Shown here piece by piece: positions 46,947-60,514 of a DNA stretch of 64,000 bases. The DNA is from Plasmodium relictum (lineage: Eukaryota > Apicomplexa > Aconoidasida > Haemosporida > Plasmodiidae), in the NCBI RefSeq assembly GCF_900005765.1, contig NC_041685.1, forward strand, positions 1,223,099-1,287,098. The letters run 5' to 3'. Position 1 is the first letter of the stretch; each line of letters starts with the position of its first letter. Position numbers and translations under genes: made by a program. The notes below the pieces were generated by a model. It had not been told where the DNA came from, made no database searches, and saw only the letters and a list, made by a program, of their open reading frames with translations.

Positions 46947-47280
46947 CGATTTACTAATTGTCCTTCCAAATGACTTTAATATAGTACTGAACAAACGAAT
47001 TAACAAAGAGAATATAAAGAAATCTCTACTTATTTTCTCTAAGTTATTTTACTTTTATTTAAAAAATTTATATTTAATGCCAATTAAATTGTAAGTTAAA
47101 CAAAATACATTTTTACAAAATAAAAAATTATATAAAATATAATAAAAGATTTTATAAAAAAAAACAAAAGCTTATTTCTTAAAAAAAAATGTCATTTTTT
47201 TTTCTTTTTAGAAAAAAATTTATGCGAAATTTTTTTTTTTTTCGAGTAACAAAGTAGCTAGCCTTAGGAGATACTTTTTA
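46947..47280 (-). repeat. LTR 3' part, C/D-like, truncated
   Basis: It starts CGATTTACTAATTGTCC and has GTACTGAACAAACGAATT and AACAAAGAGAATATAAAGAA. The body fades into poly(A)/poly(T) sequence and no 5' hairpin is found. The group is uncertain. Confidence 0.5.
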
Positions 47281-47553
47281 TTCTGTTCACACACAGTTAT
47301 TTTTAATTTTTAAAAATATTAATATATTTATTTATTAATCAGTGTGCATAATAATAAATTTGGAGTTCGAATATATTTAGTAAGATGAATAAATAATAAA
47401 ATTATTATTGATTGTAATTTATAAATAATTAAAAATCTTGGTAAGATATAATATTTCAAGTGTTAAACTAAGGACATATTTATATGTATGTTCTTTGCTA
47501 ATTTGACTGTTTAAAATACTATAAAAGTACTAGAATTTCCAATTAATAAATAT
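47281..47553 (+). repeat. Group D-like LTR 3' part
   Basis: It ends with TGTTCTTTGCTAATTTGACT, TTTAAAATACTATAAAAGTA and CCAATTAATAAA. The 5' half of the LTR is missing. Confidence 0.45.
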
Positions 47554-47954
47554 GTACTCAACTTTCGTTAATATACTGAAGAAAAAAGGTTACTCTCTTT
47601 TTTTTTTCTTAATAAATTACATTAGATATTTGATAATATTTATATTAACTGTGTCTAATAAAATGTGAAAAAACTATTTAAATAGATATTAGTTCATTCA
47701 TTATATATATATTTTTTTGATATTCATTGAGTAAAATTTTTTTAAAAATTACTATAGTTCTTTTAATTTCACTCATAAGATTAAATTCAAATTTTCTTAG
47801 ATGGATTCAAAAAAATTAGATGCACTTCAATGGACAATTTTTTTTTCTTATTCATAAAAAGGTAAAAAAAAAAAAAAAAAAATAAAATAAAATTAAATAA
47901 GTAAATAAATAAAAGTATGCATATTTAATGTAAATAAATAGAAAAATATATAAT

Positions 47955-48613
47955 TGATTACTTATTAATTTCCCGTTCACTAACTTTGATAAAGTACTAA
48001 ATAAACAAATTAACAAAGAGCATGCATAACTAAATATACTGATTTTTAGTGTATACACTTATTTTTATATTATATATAGAAATATTTATCATATATAACA
48101 TTTAGTTTGATAAATAAATTTTGTATTGCTTAACAGACATATATTTACTTTGACAAATGCATTCACATTCTTTGTAAATAATTAAATTCTTTTAATTTAA
48201 AAAAGTACAAAATAATTAAGTTAAAAAAAATAACAAAGCTAAATGTTAAGTTATTTAATTGTTATTTCAAAATGGACAATTTAAATATAACACAAACATG
48301 ATACTTTTTATTCATTAAAAGAAATAAAAAGTCTTATTATTACTTCTAATACATTAATTTTTATATTTTTAAGTGAAGATTAATTCTTCTTCAATTATTT
48401 AATCAAAAAAAAAAAAATAATAAAATTTTTTTTTTAATTTTTTTTTTAAAATTACAAAAATATATAAAGATCATGAATTAAAAAAAAAAGAAAAACATAT
48501 ATATATCTATATTTTTTTTTTTAACTAGCATCATTATATAACTGACATGTATATTCCAAACTAGTATGTTAATTTTTATATTATGAAAGGTTTAAAACAT
48601 CTTTTATTAACCA
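47955..48613 (-). repeat. Group A solo LTR, full length
   Basis: It is 659 bp, plus-strand bounds TGATTACTTATTAATTTCCC and CATCTTTTATTAACCA. All A landmarks are in order. No matching target duplication flanks it (ATAAT left, AGTGT right). Confidence 0.82.
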
Positions 48614-49110
48614 AGTGTTGAAGAAGCATATTAATAAATGCATCTAGAGATGTCTCTAATGATTTCATTTATTGTAAAAATGTATTTACGCTCCTAATAC
48701 ATAAAATTTACACATATAATGTGCAAAAATGAACAATTATTTCTTCAAGGGGAAATATTTTCTTTAATAAATGAACACTATTTTTGTGAAAAATTTAAAT
48801 CCTATTTTAAGTTATTATGTAAAGTAGTTTAATTACAACTAAATAAATTTAAATTATAGTTAACAACGTTTCAAAAAATAAGTAAAAAATGAACTATTAA
48901 TAAAAATCCTTTTTGTCTTTCTTTTTAACTTTGAATTTAATTTTTATTAAGCCTTAATTCTATTTGAGAATAAAAATTTTACGAAAATGATTCAATTGGA
49001 GACTCTCAATATATCTCAAAAAAAAAATATATTTTTTTTTTAAAGTGAATGAAAATAAATTTTATAAGAAAAACAACACACACATGTAAAAAAAGAATAG
49101 CCATAATTTT
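48614..49110 (-). repeat. Group C LTR, both ends worn
   Basis: It joins the A copy directly. A truncated 3' box (GTGTTGAAGAAGCATATTAA) is followed by the C landmark GAGATGTCTCTAATGATTTC and then an A/T-rich body. The right limit is approximate. Confidence 0.5.
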
Positions 49111-50027
49111 TTTTCTTTACATCTTTTTTTTTATATTGCATGCAAGATTTCATTGATCTCTTTTTTTTAATGAAATCAAATATATTGTTTTGGGCCTTAC
49201 CTTTGACTAAAACGTATTTATATTCTTAAAACATATATATTAATATTTATTCGATTATCTGTTATTTAACAATCTATTTAATTTTTTATTCATCTTATAG
49301 TTTCGTTTTGCTAGTGATTCTTGTAACACTTTATGTTGTAAATTAAAAATAAAAAAAAAACGCTTTTCATGTCCTTTAATCCTTATAATATTAAAAAATA
49401 AAATTAAGGCTTATTTTATTTGAATTTTAACTTATATTCGTCTTATTATTCAACTTAATTTTATTTTATGAATTTATTCTTAAGATTGAAGTATATTTTA
49501 TTAATCTAATATTATTAATTATATTTTTTGTACTCTCTTAAATTTAAATATGTTTATATCTATTTTAAATTATTTTGTGTGTTTTTATTTTTTTTTTATA
49601 TAGTTATATAACTCATAATGAAAAATAAAAACTAATGTATAACATTAATAATTTTTTTATATTATTAAAAAAAAGTGTATATATATATATATACACATTT
49701 TTAATTCATAATCAACGTATTTATTTTATGACATTTTCAGATTTTTTCTTTCTTTTTTTTGTTTAATAGTTTTCATTTAATCCTTCTATATTTAGTCCTT
49801 TTTGTTTTAATTTTATTTTTGTAATAAATAATGTACATATATATACAGGTATATGTAATTTTGTCATTTATGTTATACTTATCTTAAAATATTTATTGTT
49901 AATTACAAAGGTATTAGATGAATATATCTCTAAAAATAATTTTCAAAAAAACATGATTATATTTTACATAAAAAATAATCGTTCGTTAAATAAAAAAAAA
50001 AGTAATTATATCGACGTTATTTTAATA
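49111..50027. promoter_or_regulatory. Upstream region of the RBP gene
   Basis: It is very AT-rich, with T tracts and a TA run near 49680. The frame of exon 1 is open upstream to about 49896, but the translation there has no family features, so this is read as 5' UTR. No specific promoter element can be named. Confidence 0.4.
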
Positions 50028-53000
50028 ATGGGCAAAGGGCATTTTCTTTTAATTTATTTGGTAGTAGCACTTATTATTTTTGGTAATACTACACATTTAT
50101 ATATATACGAAATTATGAATAAATATTTTTTTCTATTGCTCATTTCTTGAAAATGTCTGTCATTTTTATTTAATATATTAATATGTTTTAGTATCTGTAT
50201 TATTTATATGTAGGTTTAAGCAAGGAAGAAAATGTTAGAGCAAAATCAATTAAATTCAGGGCTGATGTAGGAGAATTGTCATCTAATCCATTTTTAGAAA
50301 GTAGCATTGAAAAAAAAAAGGATTTTATTAAAATCCCTGAAGATTCCATCTTTCCAAATGAACATGAACATAATAAAAAAAATATAAATTTGGAACAAGA
50401 CAAATGGTCATTACATTATTCTAGAGGTTTGGCATTTCCACATTTAGGAAACTCTGATATTTATATAAAACGTCTACATCCTATTCTATTAAAAAAAAAT
50501 AAACTTAGTTTATTCAAAACACCTAATATGGAAAAAAAAAATAAAGAGTTAATAGTTCCTGAGAATTCTTTTATTCAAGAGATGAATCTAGGAACAAATA
50601 ATGGAGAAATTTCAGATAATTACTCTGAATTAATTAAAAAAATTAAAACAAATATAACACTAATGGAAAAAATTAAACAAAATGTGGGTGATTATAGACA
50701 ATATAAAATGACTATTGTACCTCCCACGAAAAACTTGTCGAAACATCGTTATATTATTAAAAAACTAGAAGAGTTACAAAAATATATAACAGAAAATATA
50801 GAATATTATCAATTCGCTAAAGACGAAGTAGAAAAGAAAATGGATGATATAAAATCAAAAAATGGCAAAGAGCAAGATAGGCCAATTATTGAAGAACTTA
50901 TGGATTTTAGGAGGATGATAAACGATTATAATCGTGAAATAGATAATACTGTTAATGAATACACAAAAAAAAGTAAGAGCATTTACAGTAATTTAGATTA
51001 TAGAATAAATGGTGTTATGTTTGAATCATTTCCCTCGGACTGTGTAAATTATATAGAAGGGACTGTAAATAATGTATTTGCATATGATATTAAACATGAA
51101 ACTTATCTAAAAAATTTTAATGATTTTATTATATTTTCAAATATTGTAATACGATCTAAAGAAAAGCAATTAAATCAAAATGAAACTTTGAAACTATTGA
51201 ATAATATTAAAAATGGCTTGTTTATTAATAAAGGGTTTTTTATAAGAAATGGAGAATACATAAAAAATAATAGGGATAGTTTAAAAAATGGAGTAAAAAT
51301 TAATCCAAAAGTAAATCCTAAAAATATAGATGAAACAAATTCATTATTAAATTTTATTGCTACATGTGAAATTAGGATTGCTTATGATAAAAATTTACAT
51401 TATATAGAACATTTTGATACTAAAAAAGCAGAATTTTACGATATACTTAGAAATTCTGAAAAAGATTTGAATGATAAATTAATTGCATTAGTTTATCCTA
51501 AAGATTTGCTATCGGAAGGCTCAAAAATTAAGTCAGATTCGCAGAGCTTATTAGACAGAGTAAATGGTATAATTAATGAGAGTTCTAGAACCATCCAGTA
51601 TATATCAAACAATTATCATGGTTCAATATTTTCTAGTATCAAAAACGAAATTACTCAAAAGTATGCTAAAATGGTTTCTCATAATGATAACATGAAACAA
51701 ATATCTGCTAATATTAATAAAATATATATAAATATAGACACAAGAAGATACTTAATAGAAAGGGCAAAAGATAAAAAATTATTCTTATCTAAAGAAAGTA
51801 GTGATTCTGAAATTTTGAATTTCTTTTATACTAGAGAAAATTATGAAAGTAATATAAAAACGATATATGACTCATTTAATCAAATAAATCATGATTATAA
51901 TAAATTAATGGAATTAAAAGGTCAAGTTGAGGCATTAAAAGCAAATATTCTAGAAAAAAATATTGGACTACAATTATTAAAACAGAAAGAAGATGAATCT
52001 AAAAAAAAAGTTATAAATTTGATTAAGAATCAAATAGAGCAAATAAAATCCAAAATAGATGATTTGAATAAAGTTAAAAAATTAAAAGGAGCAGATAATG
52101 AAGATTTAAAAGCAATTGAAGTTTTAATTAGAGGAGCATCATGCGATATGAAAGAGTATACAAAAAGAAAGGATGATATAGAGAAACAAATTAACACATT
52201 AACGAATAATCTAGCTGTTGCTGCTGATTCTGATACAACAAATAGAATATCACAGTTTATAGTAGAAAAAAATGAATTACATTATGATGAATACGGCTTA
52301 AATGAGCTTGACGCAATATTTGATGAAGCAAAACAAAATTTTTACAAAATGGAAAATATTATTGTAAATACCAGAAAAGCACAAGTTGATATGAGATTTG
52401 CAGTAAATAAAATTAAAAAACTAAGGAATGATGTTAAAATGAAATTAATTGAAGATTTACATAATAAGATGAAAATTTCATTTGAAAACTTTAAAATTAT
52501 TAAAAATAGAGTATCATCAAAAATAGCTAATTATAAAACAAAAGAAGTAACATTTAAAAATTATGAAAGTAATATTTTAAAAATAAAAAATGAATTTTTG
52601 AATAAGCATATTGAAGAAGATAAGGATAATCTATCTAGAGGTAACATAATTGAAGAAGTATCAAATTTTATCAAAAATCATTCTATTTATAAAGATGAAA
52701 TTACTAAACAAATAAATAATGAAAAAGGAATTATAAAAACTATTAAAGATCAGCTTAAATTGTACAATGAAGTAGAGACATTTTTTATAGAGTTTAATAA
52801 CAACAAAACTGTTAAAGATTTTAAAACTTTAAAAAATAGTATTAATGAAGAAAATATAGACAATAAATTATTGGAGCATCAGGAAAACTTTAAAAATGCA
52901 ACAGACTTGATAGATAATAGTACAAACATGATTAAACTTTTAAATGAAAAAATAGAAATATTTAAAGCTTTTAACAGTATTATAAATGGATCCAATAAAA

Positions 53001-56000
53001 ATAATAAATCTATTGAAGCTTTAAAAAAAGATATAAACAGTTTGAAAGAAAAAATTAATGCAAAAAACAGTAAAATTAATGAGGACGCTTTAATAAATGA
53101 AGAGGAAAAAAATAATACATTAAGCAAATTAAAAGAAAAAATAGATAAAATAGATAATATAATAAAAGAAGCTGATGATTTAAATAAAAAGTCATCTGCC
53201 TTACTAGAATCATCTGAGAATTTAAAAAAAACAGTTGATAATATTCAGAAAGAGAATGAGATAAATATTCATTCACAAGATGAATTAAAAAAAAAAAGTG
53301 AGATGACGGATATAACAAATAAAATAAATGATCTAAAATCAAAAAGTGTAGAGTTAGAGAAAGATATTGAAAGCATAATTCAGAATCACAATGCCAGCGT
53401 TGCAAAATCTTTTTATGATCGTGTATTAAAATTAGAACATGATATTAATAATGAAGTGAGAGAAATTTTGAATAATTTAGAAGCAACTAAACAAAATTTC
53501 GAAAATTTTAGTTCTGAAAATGATATGAAAAAAATTAAAAATGATGATATTAAGAAGCAACAAAATACAATAATACAAGATATTAAAAATAATATAAAAC
53601 CTATTAATTCATATGAAGAGAAGATTAGAAATATAAAAGAAAAATTAAAAATACAAACAGATAAAGTTAATGGAGAAAATAAAAATATTGAAAATTTAAA
53701 TATTCCAGAAAGCAATATGAAAAATATCAATGAAGAAATGATTAAGATATTAGAAGAATTAAATTTAGTTAAAAAAGAATCTGAACATTTGATAGAAGAT
53801 TTAAATATGAAAAAATTAAAATATGATAAAACATTTATCAATGATTTTGCTCAACAGATAAATGATGAAAAAAAAAAAGCCGAGAAAGATATGACACTTA
53901 TTGAGGAGCTTAAAGTAAAAGTTGAAAAATTAAAAGAAAAATTACAGATCAAAGAAAGCAACATTGAAAGTTTCAATTGTGAAGAACATGTTAATAATGC
54001 CAAAAAAAACAAGGATCAAATAATCGAAATAGAAGTGGAAGCTAATAAGTTAAAAGAAGAGGCTCATAATAATAGTAAAAAAGAATATGAAATTGATAGT
54101 ATCAAGAAAAAGATTGAAAAACATATCGTAGATTCTATTAAACACAGAAATTTGATAAGAGATTCATTAAATGAAATGAAAAATATAGAAAAGTCATTAG
54201 TATCAAAAAATTTTAAAGAGATTACTGATGACATAAAAAATAATTTTCAAAAGGCTAAGGAAGAAAATGAAAAAGAAAAAAATGAACTAAAAAAATCAGA
54301 AAAAACAAAGAGTGTAATATTAGATTCATTTCAAAAAGCGGAAAAATTAAAAGATTCATTAAAAATTAATTTAGAGGAAAATGATATTGATAAAAATATC
54401 GCAGAAGTTAAAAAGCTTAAAGATAATATTTTGAATAATGTAAAAAATATGGATAATTTTTTAACAGAGGTTGAAAAATGCAAAGGAAAAATATCAGTTC
54501 ATCATCATAATATTATAAGAGAAAAGGATAAATTAACCTATTTAAAAAGCCACGACCAAGATACCAAAAAAGAAATAACAGATAAGGCACTAAAAGAGAT
54601 AGAGAACTATATAATTGAATCTACAAATTATACAAATGAAGCAGAGAAACATTCAAAAGAAGTTGACAAAAATTATAAATTGGCTTCAGAATATGCAGCA
54701 AAAGTAAGTGATATTTTAGCCGAGTCGTTAATTTTAGCAGAAAAAATAAAGTCTGAAAAAAAAAAAAATGATTCAAAAAAAAAATATAATGTTATAAAAG
54801 ATAATTACTCTAATATTAAAAAATCATTAGAAAAATCAAAAAATAAATTAATAGAATTAGAGAAACGAGCTAATCTTTTAAAAAAAGAAGATGAGGAAAA
54901 AAATGAAAAATCCAATAATGCATTTATTGAAATAGAATCTATTAAAAAAGATGCAAGTATTGCTACATCAGACATTGAAATAATAGAAAAAAGTACAGAA
55001 GAAATTTTTAATAATGTCGAAAATGCAATAAACTTAATCTCAGCTGAACCTAAAAATGATGAGGGAAATAATTCGGATAAATTAAAAATAGAGCAAGACT
55101 ATTTAAAAAGTATTTTGGATGCTTTAGAAAAAGAAGAAAATTCAAAAACACTTTTGAATAATGAGGAAATAAAACTGAAGCAAATAGAAAATAAAGTTAA
55201 TGACATGGAAAAAAAACTTGGCAAACATATGAAAACATATGAAGAAGGTATTTTAGAAGAAATAAAGAAAAAATCTGACATTGAAATGGAAAGCATTGAA
55301 GCAATAGAGAACTCAATTAATTCAATGATTGATATTTCAGTTGAATTTTTTTCTAAACATTCAAAAAAAAAAGATGAAATAACGCCATTATTAGAGGTTG
55401 CTAGAAAAAAAATGAATGAACTATATAATACTTCTATTGGATCACATAAGCAAATTGAAAACCTTGCTAGAGATGTTTTGGATCCTTCTATATCCTACGA
55501 AAAGGCAAAGGAAAAAAAAGATGAAGGGAAAATAGAAAAAGAAAAGCTTAAAGAACAAAAGGAAATGATGTTAAAGTTGCTTAATTATATTAATAGTATT
55601 AAAAAAGAAGAAGGATTAAAAATGATATCTTTAATGAAAGAAAATATTAATAATTTGAATAAAGAAGCTAAGGAAAAGAATTCAATAGTAAATAAGTATC
55701 TTGAGGAAATTAAAAAAAGCCTTGAAAATATCAAAAATTCAGATAACGTTACTGTAGCTTTAAATGAATTAGATCAAATTAAAAATACAGTTAATAAAAT
55801 AAACAAAATTAAAATAAAATATCCTTATAAGAATGAAGCAGGTTTAATTCATGACGATATTATAGAAGTAGGAAAGTTTATAGATATAAATGAAGAATTA
55901 AAAAATGAAACTATAAATGATGTAAAAAAAGTTATTCATAAAATAGGAGAAACGTTAAATGATATAAATAGCCAAGAGAATGAAGGTAGAAATATAATTA

Positions 56001-58186
56001 ATGAAGCTGAGAATATAATTAAACAAATAAAATTAAGAATAGAATTGAAAGAAACAATTCACGAGTCTAAAAATAGAATAAATGATGTTTTAAATAAAAT
56101 GAAAAGTGTACACGAGAAGTATGTGAAGATTAAGGAGTTAAATACTTATGACGAAGAATATGATCAAATATTTAGGGACAATGCTAAATATAAGGATTTA
56201 AAGGAAATAATAAGTTCATGCCATAATAAATCAAATGAAATAGAGAGTGAATTAAAAGTAGATATAGATGAAGTCGATTCTGATAAGTTTAAAAACTCCT
56301 TAAATGATTTAGAAAGTACAGTAGAAAATTCAAAGAAAAATGCTTCTGCCACCAGTATACTAGAAAAATCAAAAAAAGACATTGAGCAAATTAAGAAGAA
56401 ATTGAATAATAAGTATAATAATGCCTTAAAAAAAAATGCTTCTGTTGATGAGTTATCAGAACAAAGTAAAAATTCTAAATTTGCGTTGTTGGATTTAATT
56501 GTTGCACATATTAATATTGAAATATCTAAAGATAAGTTATCAATTGAAAGAAAAAAAGAATATATTAATAGTTATTTGAAGTATATACAAAATAGTCATG
56601 AATTAATGACTAATGATGTCAATACTTCAAATGAATATAGTACTGAAAGCCCTATAAGCAAGTATGACTCAGTTCATCTTAAAGATGCAAATAAATACTT
56701 CGAGGATTTCAAAAAAAAAGAACAAGATACATTAGAAACTATAGGTAAGATAAATAATGTATTTCCATTAATAAGTGAAACCAAAAGTGATGCTGATGTA
56801 AATGAAGCATTTCAAACATTAAAAGAACTACATAAAAAATTAAAAAAAGAAAAACGTGATCTGAATAATATTTATAAAAATATTAACGATTCTAAATTAA
56901 TAGAAATGGAAGAAAACGCTAAGAAATATTTTGACATAGCAAAAGCGTACGAGAGTTTCCCAGATATTCAAGAAAAAAAATTATTAGATAATAAAGATGA
57001 GTTAAAAAAAATAGAAGATTATATGAAGGAAAAAGAACAAGAATCACAGAGCATTGAATCTTCATACACAGAAGAATCCTTAAAAAAAGCAAATGAAATT
57101 TATGAAAAAGCTAAATTAGAACTTGTTAAAATTAAAAAATTAGAAGATGATAATAATAATGAAAACAAAGAAATGAAAAAATATGAACAACATATTTCTT
57201 ATTTAATAAAAAGAACAAAAACATTATTGGATGATACAGAGTATTATCAATACGAAAATAATTATGAGTTATCAGATGAAGAAAATAAGAAAATAAATGA
57301 TGAATCAAATGAATCTATAAAAAGAACACATGAAAAGACAAATGAATCGAAACATATATTTGAGAACATACTACGTAAGATAGAGAAGAATAAAGAAATA
57401 TTATCGGAAAAAAATGACACAATTCTGAATATTTATGACATTATAAAAAAATTAGAAAAAACGGAAAAATATATTAAAAAAGGATTAGATGCAAAAGAAA
57501 TAGAAAACAATATAGAAAATCGTTTAAAAAAAATTATAAGAGTAACAAATGAAAGTATAAATAATAATATATATAATGAAAAAATGAGAACTATAACTGA
57601 AAAAGTTAAAGTAAGAAAAGAAGGAATGGAAAAATTCAAGAATTCTAATGAAGTAAATAAGGAAATTAATAATATACAAAATGATAACTCTTATTTGAAA
57701 GAACAAAAATATAAAATTCAAAATATATTGGAAATAGTAAAAAATGAAAAAGAAGAAATGGATAAAGAATTTAATAATATGTCTGAAGGCGATAATTTTA
57801 TGGCATATTCAAATTCTCAAGAACATATATACAAAGGAGAAGGATTAATTAAAAAAATAGTTGGTGAAATTGATAGAATAGAAAATTTGATAAAAGAAAA
57901 TGAAAACATAGTAAAAGAATTTGAAGATCATAATAAAGAATCAGATGGTGGAAATAATAAAAGTGGAAGAAGAAAATTCGATTACTCCAAGATTAAATTA
58001 GCAGGAGGAATATTGGGTGGTTTATTAGTTTGCTCAGGTGTAATTTTTATTGCTTTTTATAAAAATAAACATATGGATACAGCACCTGTAAACGAAGAAT
58101 TTAATGAATTTGATAATGACAATGAAATATTTGATTTAGATATAAAAGATGTAGCTATTGATGTAAATTTTGTTGAAAATGATTAA
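50028..58186 (+). CDS. RBP: Reticulocyte-binding protein (RBP/RH family)
   Basis: The spliced model is exon 1 50028-50082 and exon 2 50214-58186, 2675 residues. Exon 1 encodes MGKGHFLLIYLVVALIIF, a clean signal peptide. The 131-base intron runs from GTAATACT to TTATATGTAG and the frame is kept (phase 1). This short signal exon plus one giant exon is the standard RBP/RH arrangement. The ectodomain is almost wholly Lys/Glu/Asn-rich heptad-type coiled coil, with few Cys (for example SDCVNYIEG and ATCEIRIAYD in the N-terminal third, and ASCDMKEY). A single membrane span (LAGGILGGLLVCSGVIFIAF, about 2614-2634) and a 41-residue acidic tail follow. RBPs sit in merozoite rhoptries, bind red-cell receptors and commit the parasite to invasion. 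The gene looks intact. It is alone, with LTR debris on both sides. Which RBP subgroup it belongs to cannot be told here. Confidence 0.93.
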
Positions 58187-59340
58187 TATTAAAAAGAAAA
58201 ATCAATTAAAATTCAATTTTTTTTTTTTTTGGATTATTTTTTTTCTAAATATATATATTATTTCTTTTATGATAATAATAGATAATAATATATTTATAAT
58301 AATTGTTGTAAAATATAGCTTTGAATAAGATACTAAAAGTTGATACATTTGTACTTTTTTTTTATAGCTTATTATATTTTTTTTTTAATAAATATCATTA
58401 TTTTTTACATAGATAATAAAAACTTTTTATGAGCTCATATTTGAATTCATTAGAAAAAAAATGAGTTTTATCTGAAAATATATTTCTAGTAAAAAGAATA
58501 ATATTTATAAATAAAGAAAAAAATTAGTTCAATGAACAAAAAATTAAATTTATCTATGAATTATAAGCCTCATAATTTGTTTTATTCATTCATTTAATTA
58601 CTCTAAAGTCAAATTGCATATGGACGTAATACATGTTGGTATTTATTTTATTGAAAGTGTTTTAAATTATTACAAAGTTAATTTTTAAATGTTTTCAATT
58701 TTTAATATATTATATGAAAATAATTCTTTAGTAACTAAATAAATTAGTTCATTCATTGAAAAAAATATTGCAAAATTTTAGTGTGCCTAATATTTACTTT
58801 ATTCAAACTAAAAGAAGAAAAATTCTTTAAAAACAGAAGAAAAATAGGTTAAATAAAGATAATTTAATATGCAATATATCATTTGTCATGTTCATGGATA
58901 ATGAAATTAAAAAGTAATATATTGTGATAATAAAAGATAAAATAAATAAAAAAAAAGGTATTAAAAATAAGAATAAATATAAATAGAGGTATAATATAAT
59001 CTAAAATTGAATTGCTGCAATTATGATGCCGTAAATTATAATAACAATGATATCGTTATTTATTGTTTTAGTAATAATGATGGTGATTGCTATATAAATT
59101 ACTATGTTAAATATAATTTAAGAAATAAATGAAGATAATTTATTTTAGTCTTAGAAATTTTTATATAATCGTTGTGCATTTGGATATTACTAATACTAAA
59201 AAGAAAAACCGAAATAGAAGATATATATATGAAACATTTTTTCTAAAATAAATAATTATGGAGGATATTTAAAAGTATAAAAAACAAAAAAAAAATAATA
59301 TAAAATAAATTTGAAAAATAATTAAAAAAAGTAATAGTAT
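58187..59340. other. AT-rich DNA downstream of RBP
   Basis: It presumably holds the RBP 3' UTR. No gene, LTR end or structured RNA is recognisable. Confidence 0.55.
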
Positions 59341-59410
59341 TGAATTATTAATTCGCTATTCTAATACTTTAATGGAGCATTTAATAAACAAATTAATAAA
59401 TAGTAAGTAT
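59341..59410 (-). repeat. LTR 3' end fragment
   Basis: TGAATTATTAATTCGC, then GGAGCATTTAATAAACAAAT and AATAAATAG, match the 3' palindrome of a minus-oriented LTR. The rest is not recognisable before the plus-oriented copy at 59529. Confidence 0.45.
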
Positions 59411-59528
59411 AAAATATTTGTATTTCTTTAATTGAATTTTATCACTTTTTATAGATGTAAGTAGAACTTTAATGGCTAAAGTTTAATTAATTTAATGTTA
59501 CTATATTCATAAACATAATATATATAAC

Positions 59529-59980
59529 TGGTTAATAAAAGATATTAATAACTTTTTACAATAGATAAAACTAGCTTACTAGTTAGGAAAATAAAAGTTA
59601 CCCATGCAATAGCGCTAGTTAAAAAAAGAAAAAAAGTGTATATATATAATTATATTTTTTTTATATTTATTTTATTCCTTATATTTTTGAATTAAAAAAA
59701 AAAAGATTTAATTATTTTTTTTTTTATTGTAAAAAAAAAAAAAAAAAGTTGAGGTATAAAAAGAAATAATAAGAAGATTTTTATTTCTTTTGATGAATAA
59801 AAAGTATCATGTTTATGTTATATTCAAATTGTATATTTTGAAATAACAATTAACTTGAAATTTAGCTTTGTTATTTTTTATAATTTAATTATATTGTACG
59901 TTTTTAAATTAAAAATAATTTACTTATTTACAGCAAATAAGTATACATGCGTCAATGTAAAAATATATCTGTTAAGTAAT
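59529..59980 (+). repeat. Group A LTR, 3' side missing
   Basis: It starts TGGTTAATAAAAGATATT and has the AACTAGCTTACTAGTTAGG block, the GAAATAACAATTAACTTG block and the TAT..CTGTTAAGTAA landmark. It ends where a second plus-oriented A copy begins at 59981. The 3' palindrome is missing. Confidence 0.72.
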
Positions 59981-60514
59981 TGATTGATAAAAGATATTAT
60001 TAATCATTCGTAATATAAAATTGGCTTACTAATCAGGAAAATACAAGTTAGCCGCGCACTAACGCTAGTTAAAATATATATATATATGTATATATTATAT
60101 ATAGTTAAATATTTTTTTGTTTTTTTGGTTGGCATTTTTTTTGAGAGATTATTAATTTTTAATTGAAATATAAAAATTAATATGAAAAGTATAATGCTTA
60201 TGTTATATTCGATTTGTATATTCTGAGATAATATTGAATAACTTAGAGTTTAATTTTTGTATTTGTTATAACTTAATTTTTTGTGAGTGTCTTTAATTAA
60301 AATAATATGCTTATTCTTGGAAAATAAATAATATATATGTAAAATTAAAATATATATGTTAAGCAATATATAATTGCTTAATCCAAATTAAATGTTATAT
60401 ATAATAAAAATAAGCATATATACTAAAAATCCGTGTATTTAATTATACATGCTCTTTATTAATTTACTAGTTCAGTACTATAGCAAAGTCACTGAACAGG
60501 CAATTAATAAATGA
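59981..60514 (+). repeat. Group A LTR, tandem to the previous copy
   Basis: TGATTGATAAAAGATATT to GGCAATTAATAAATGA, with both terminal hairpins and the TA microsatellite. Same orientation as the copy at 59529, so the two lie head to tail. Unequal recombination or an insertion into the first copy would both explain this. Flanks GTAAT and ATTAC do not match directly. Confidence 0.75.

Noticed and set aside
50276-50278. Start of the RBP at the TTG at 50276
   Set aside because: It is not an ATG. The frame is open upstream to a good acceptor at 50213, and a signal-peptide exon joins in phase at 50082.
52879-57721. Several minus-strand open frames inside the RBP gene
   Set aside because: All are antisense to the continuous coiled-coil frame and consist of Phe/Leu/Ser/Ile runs.
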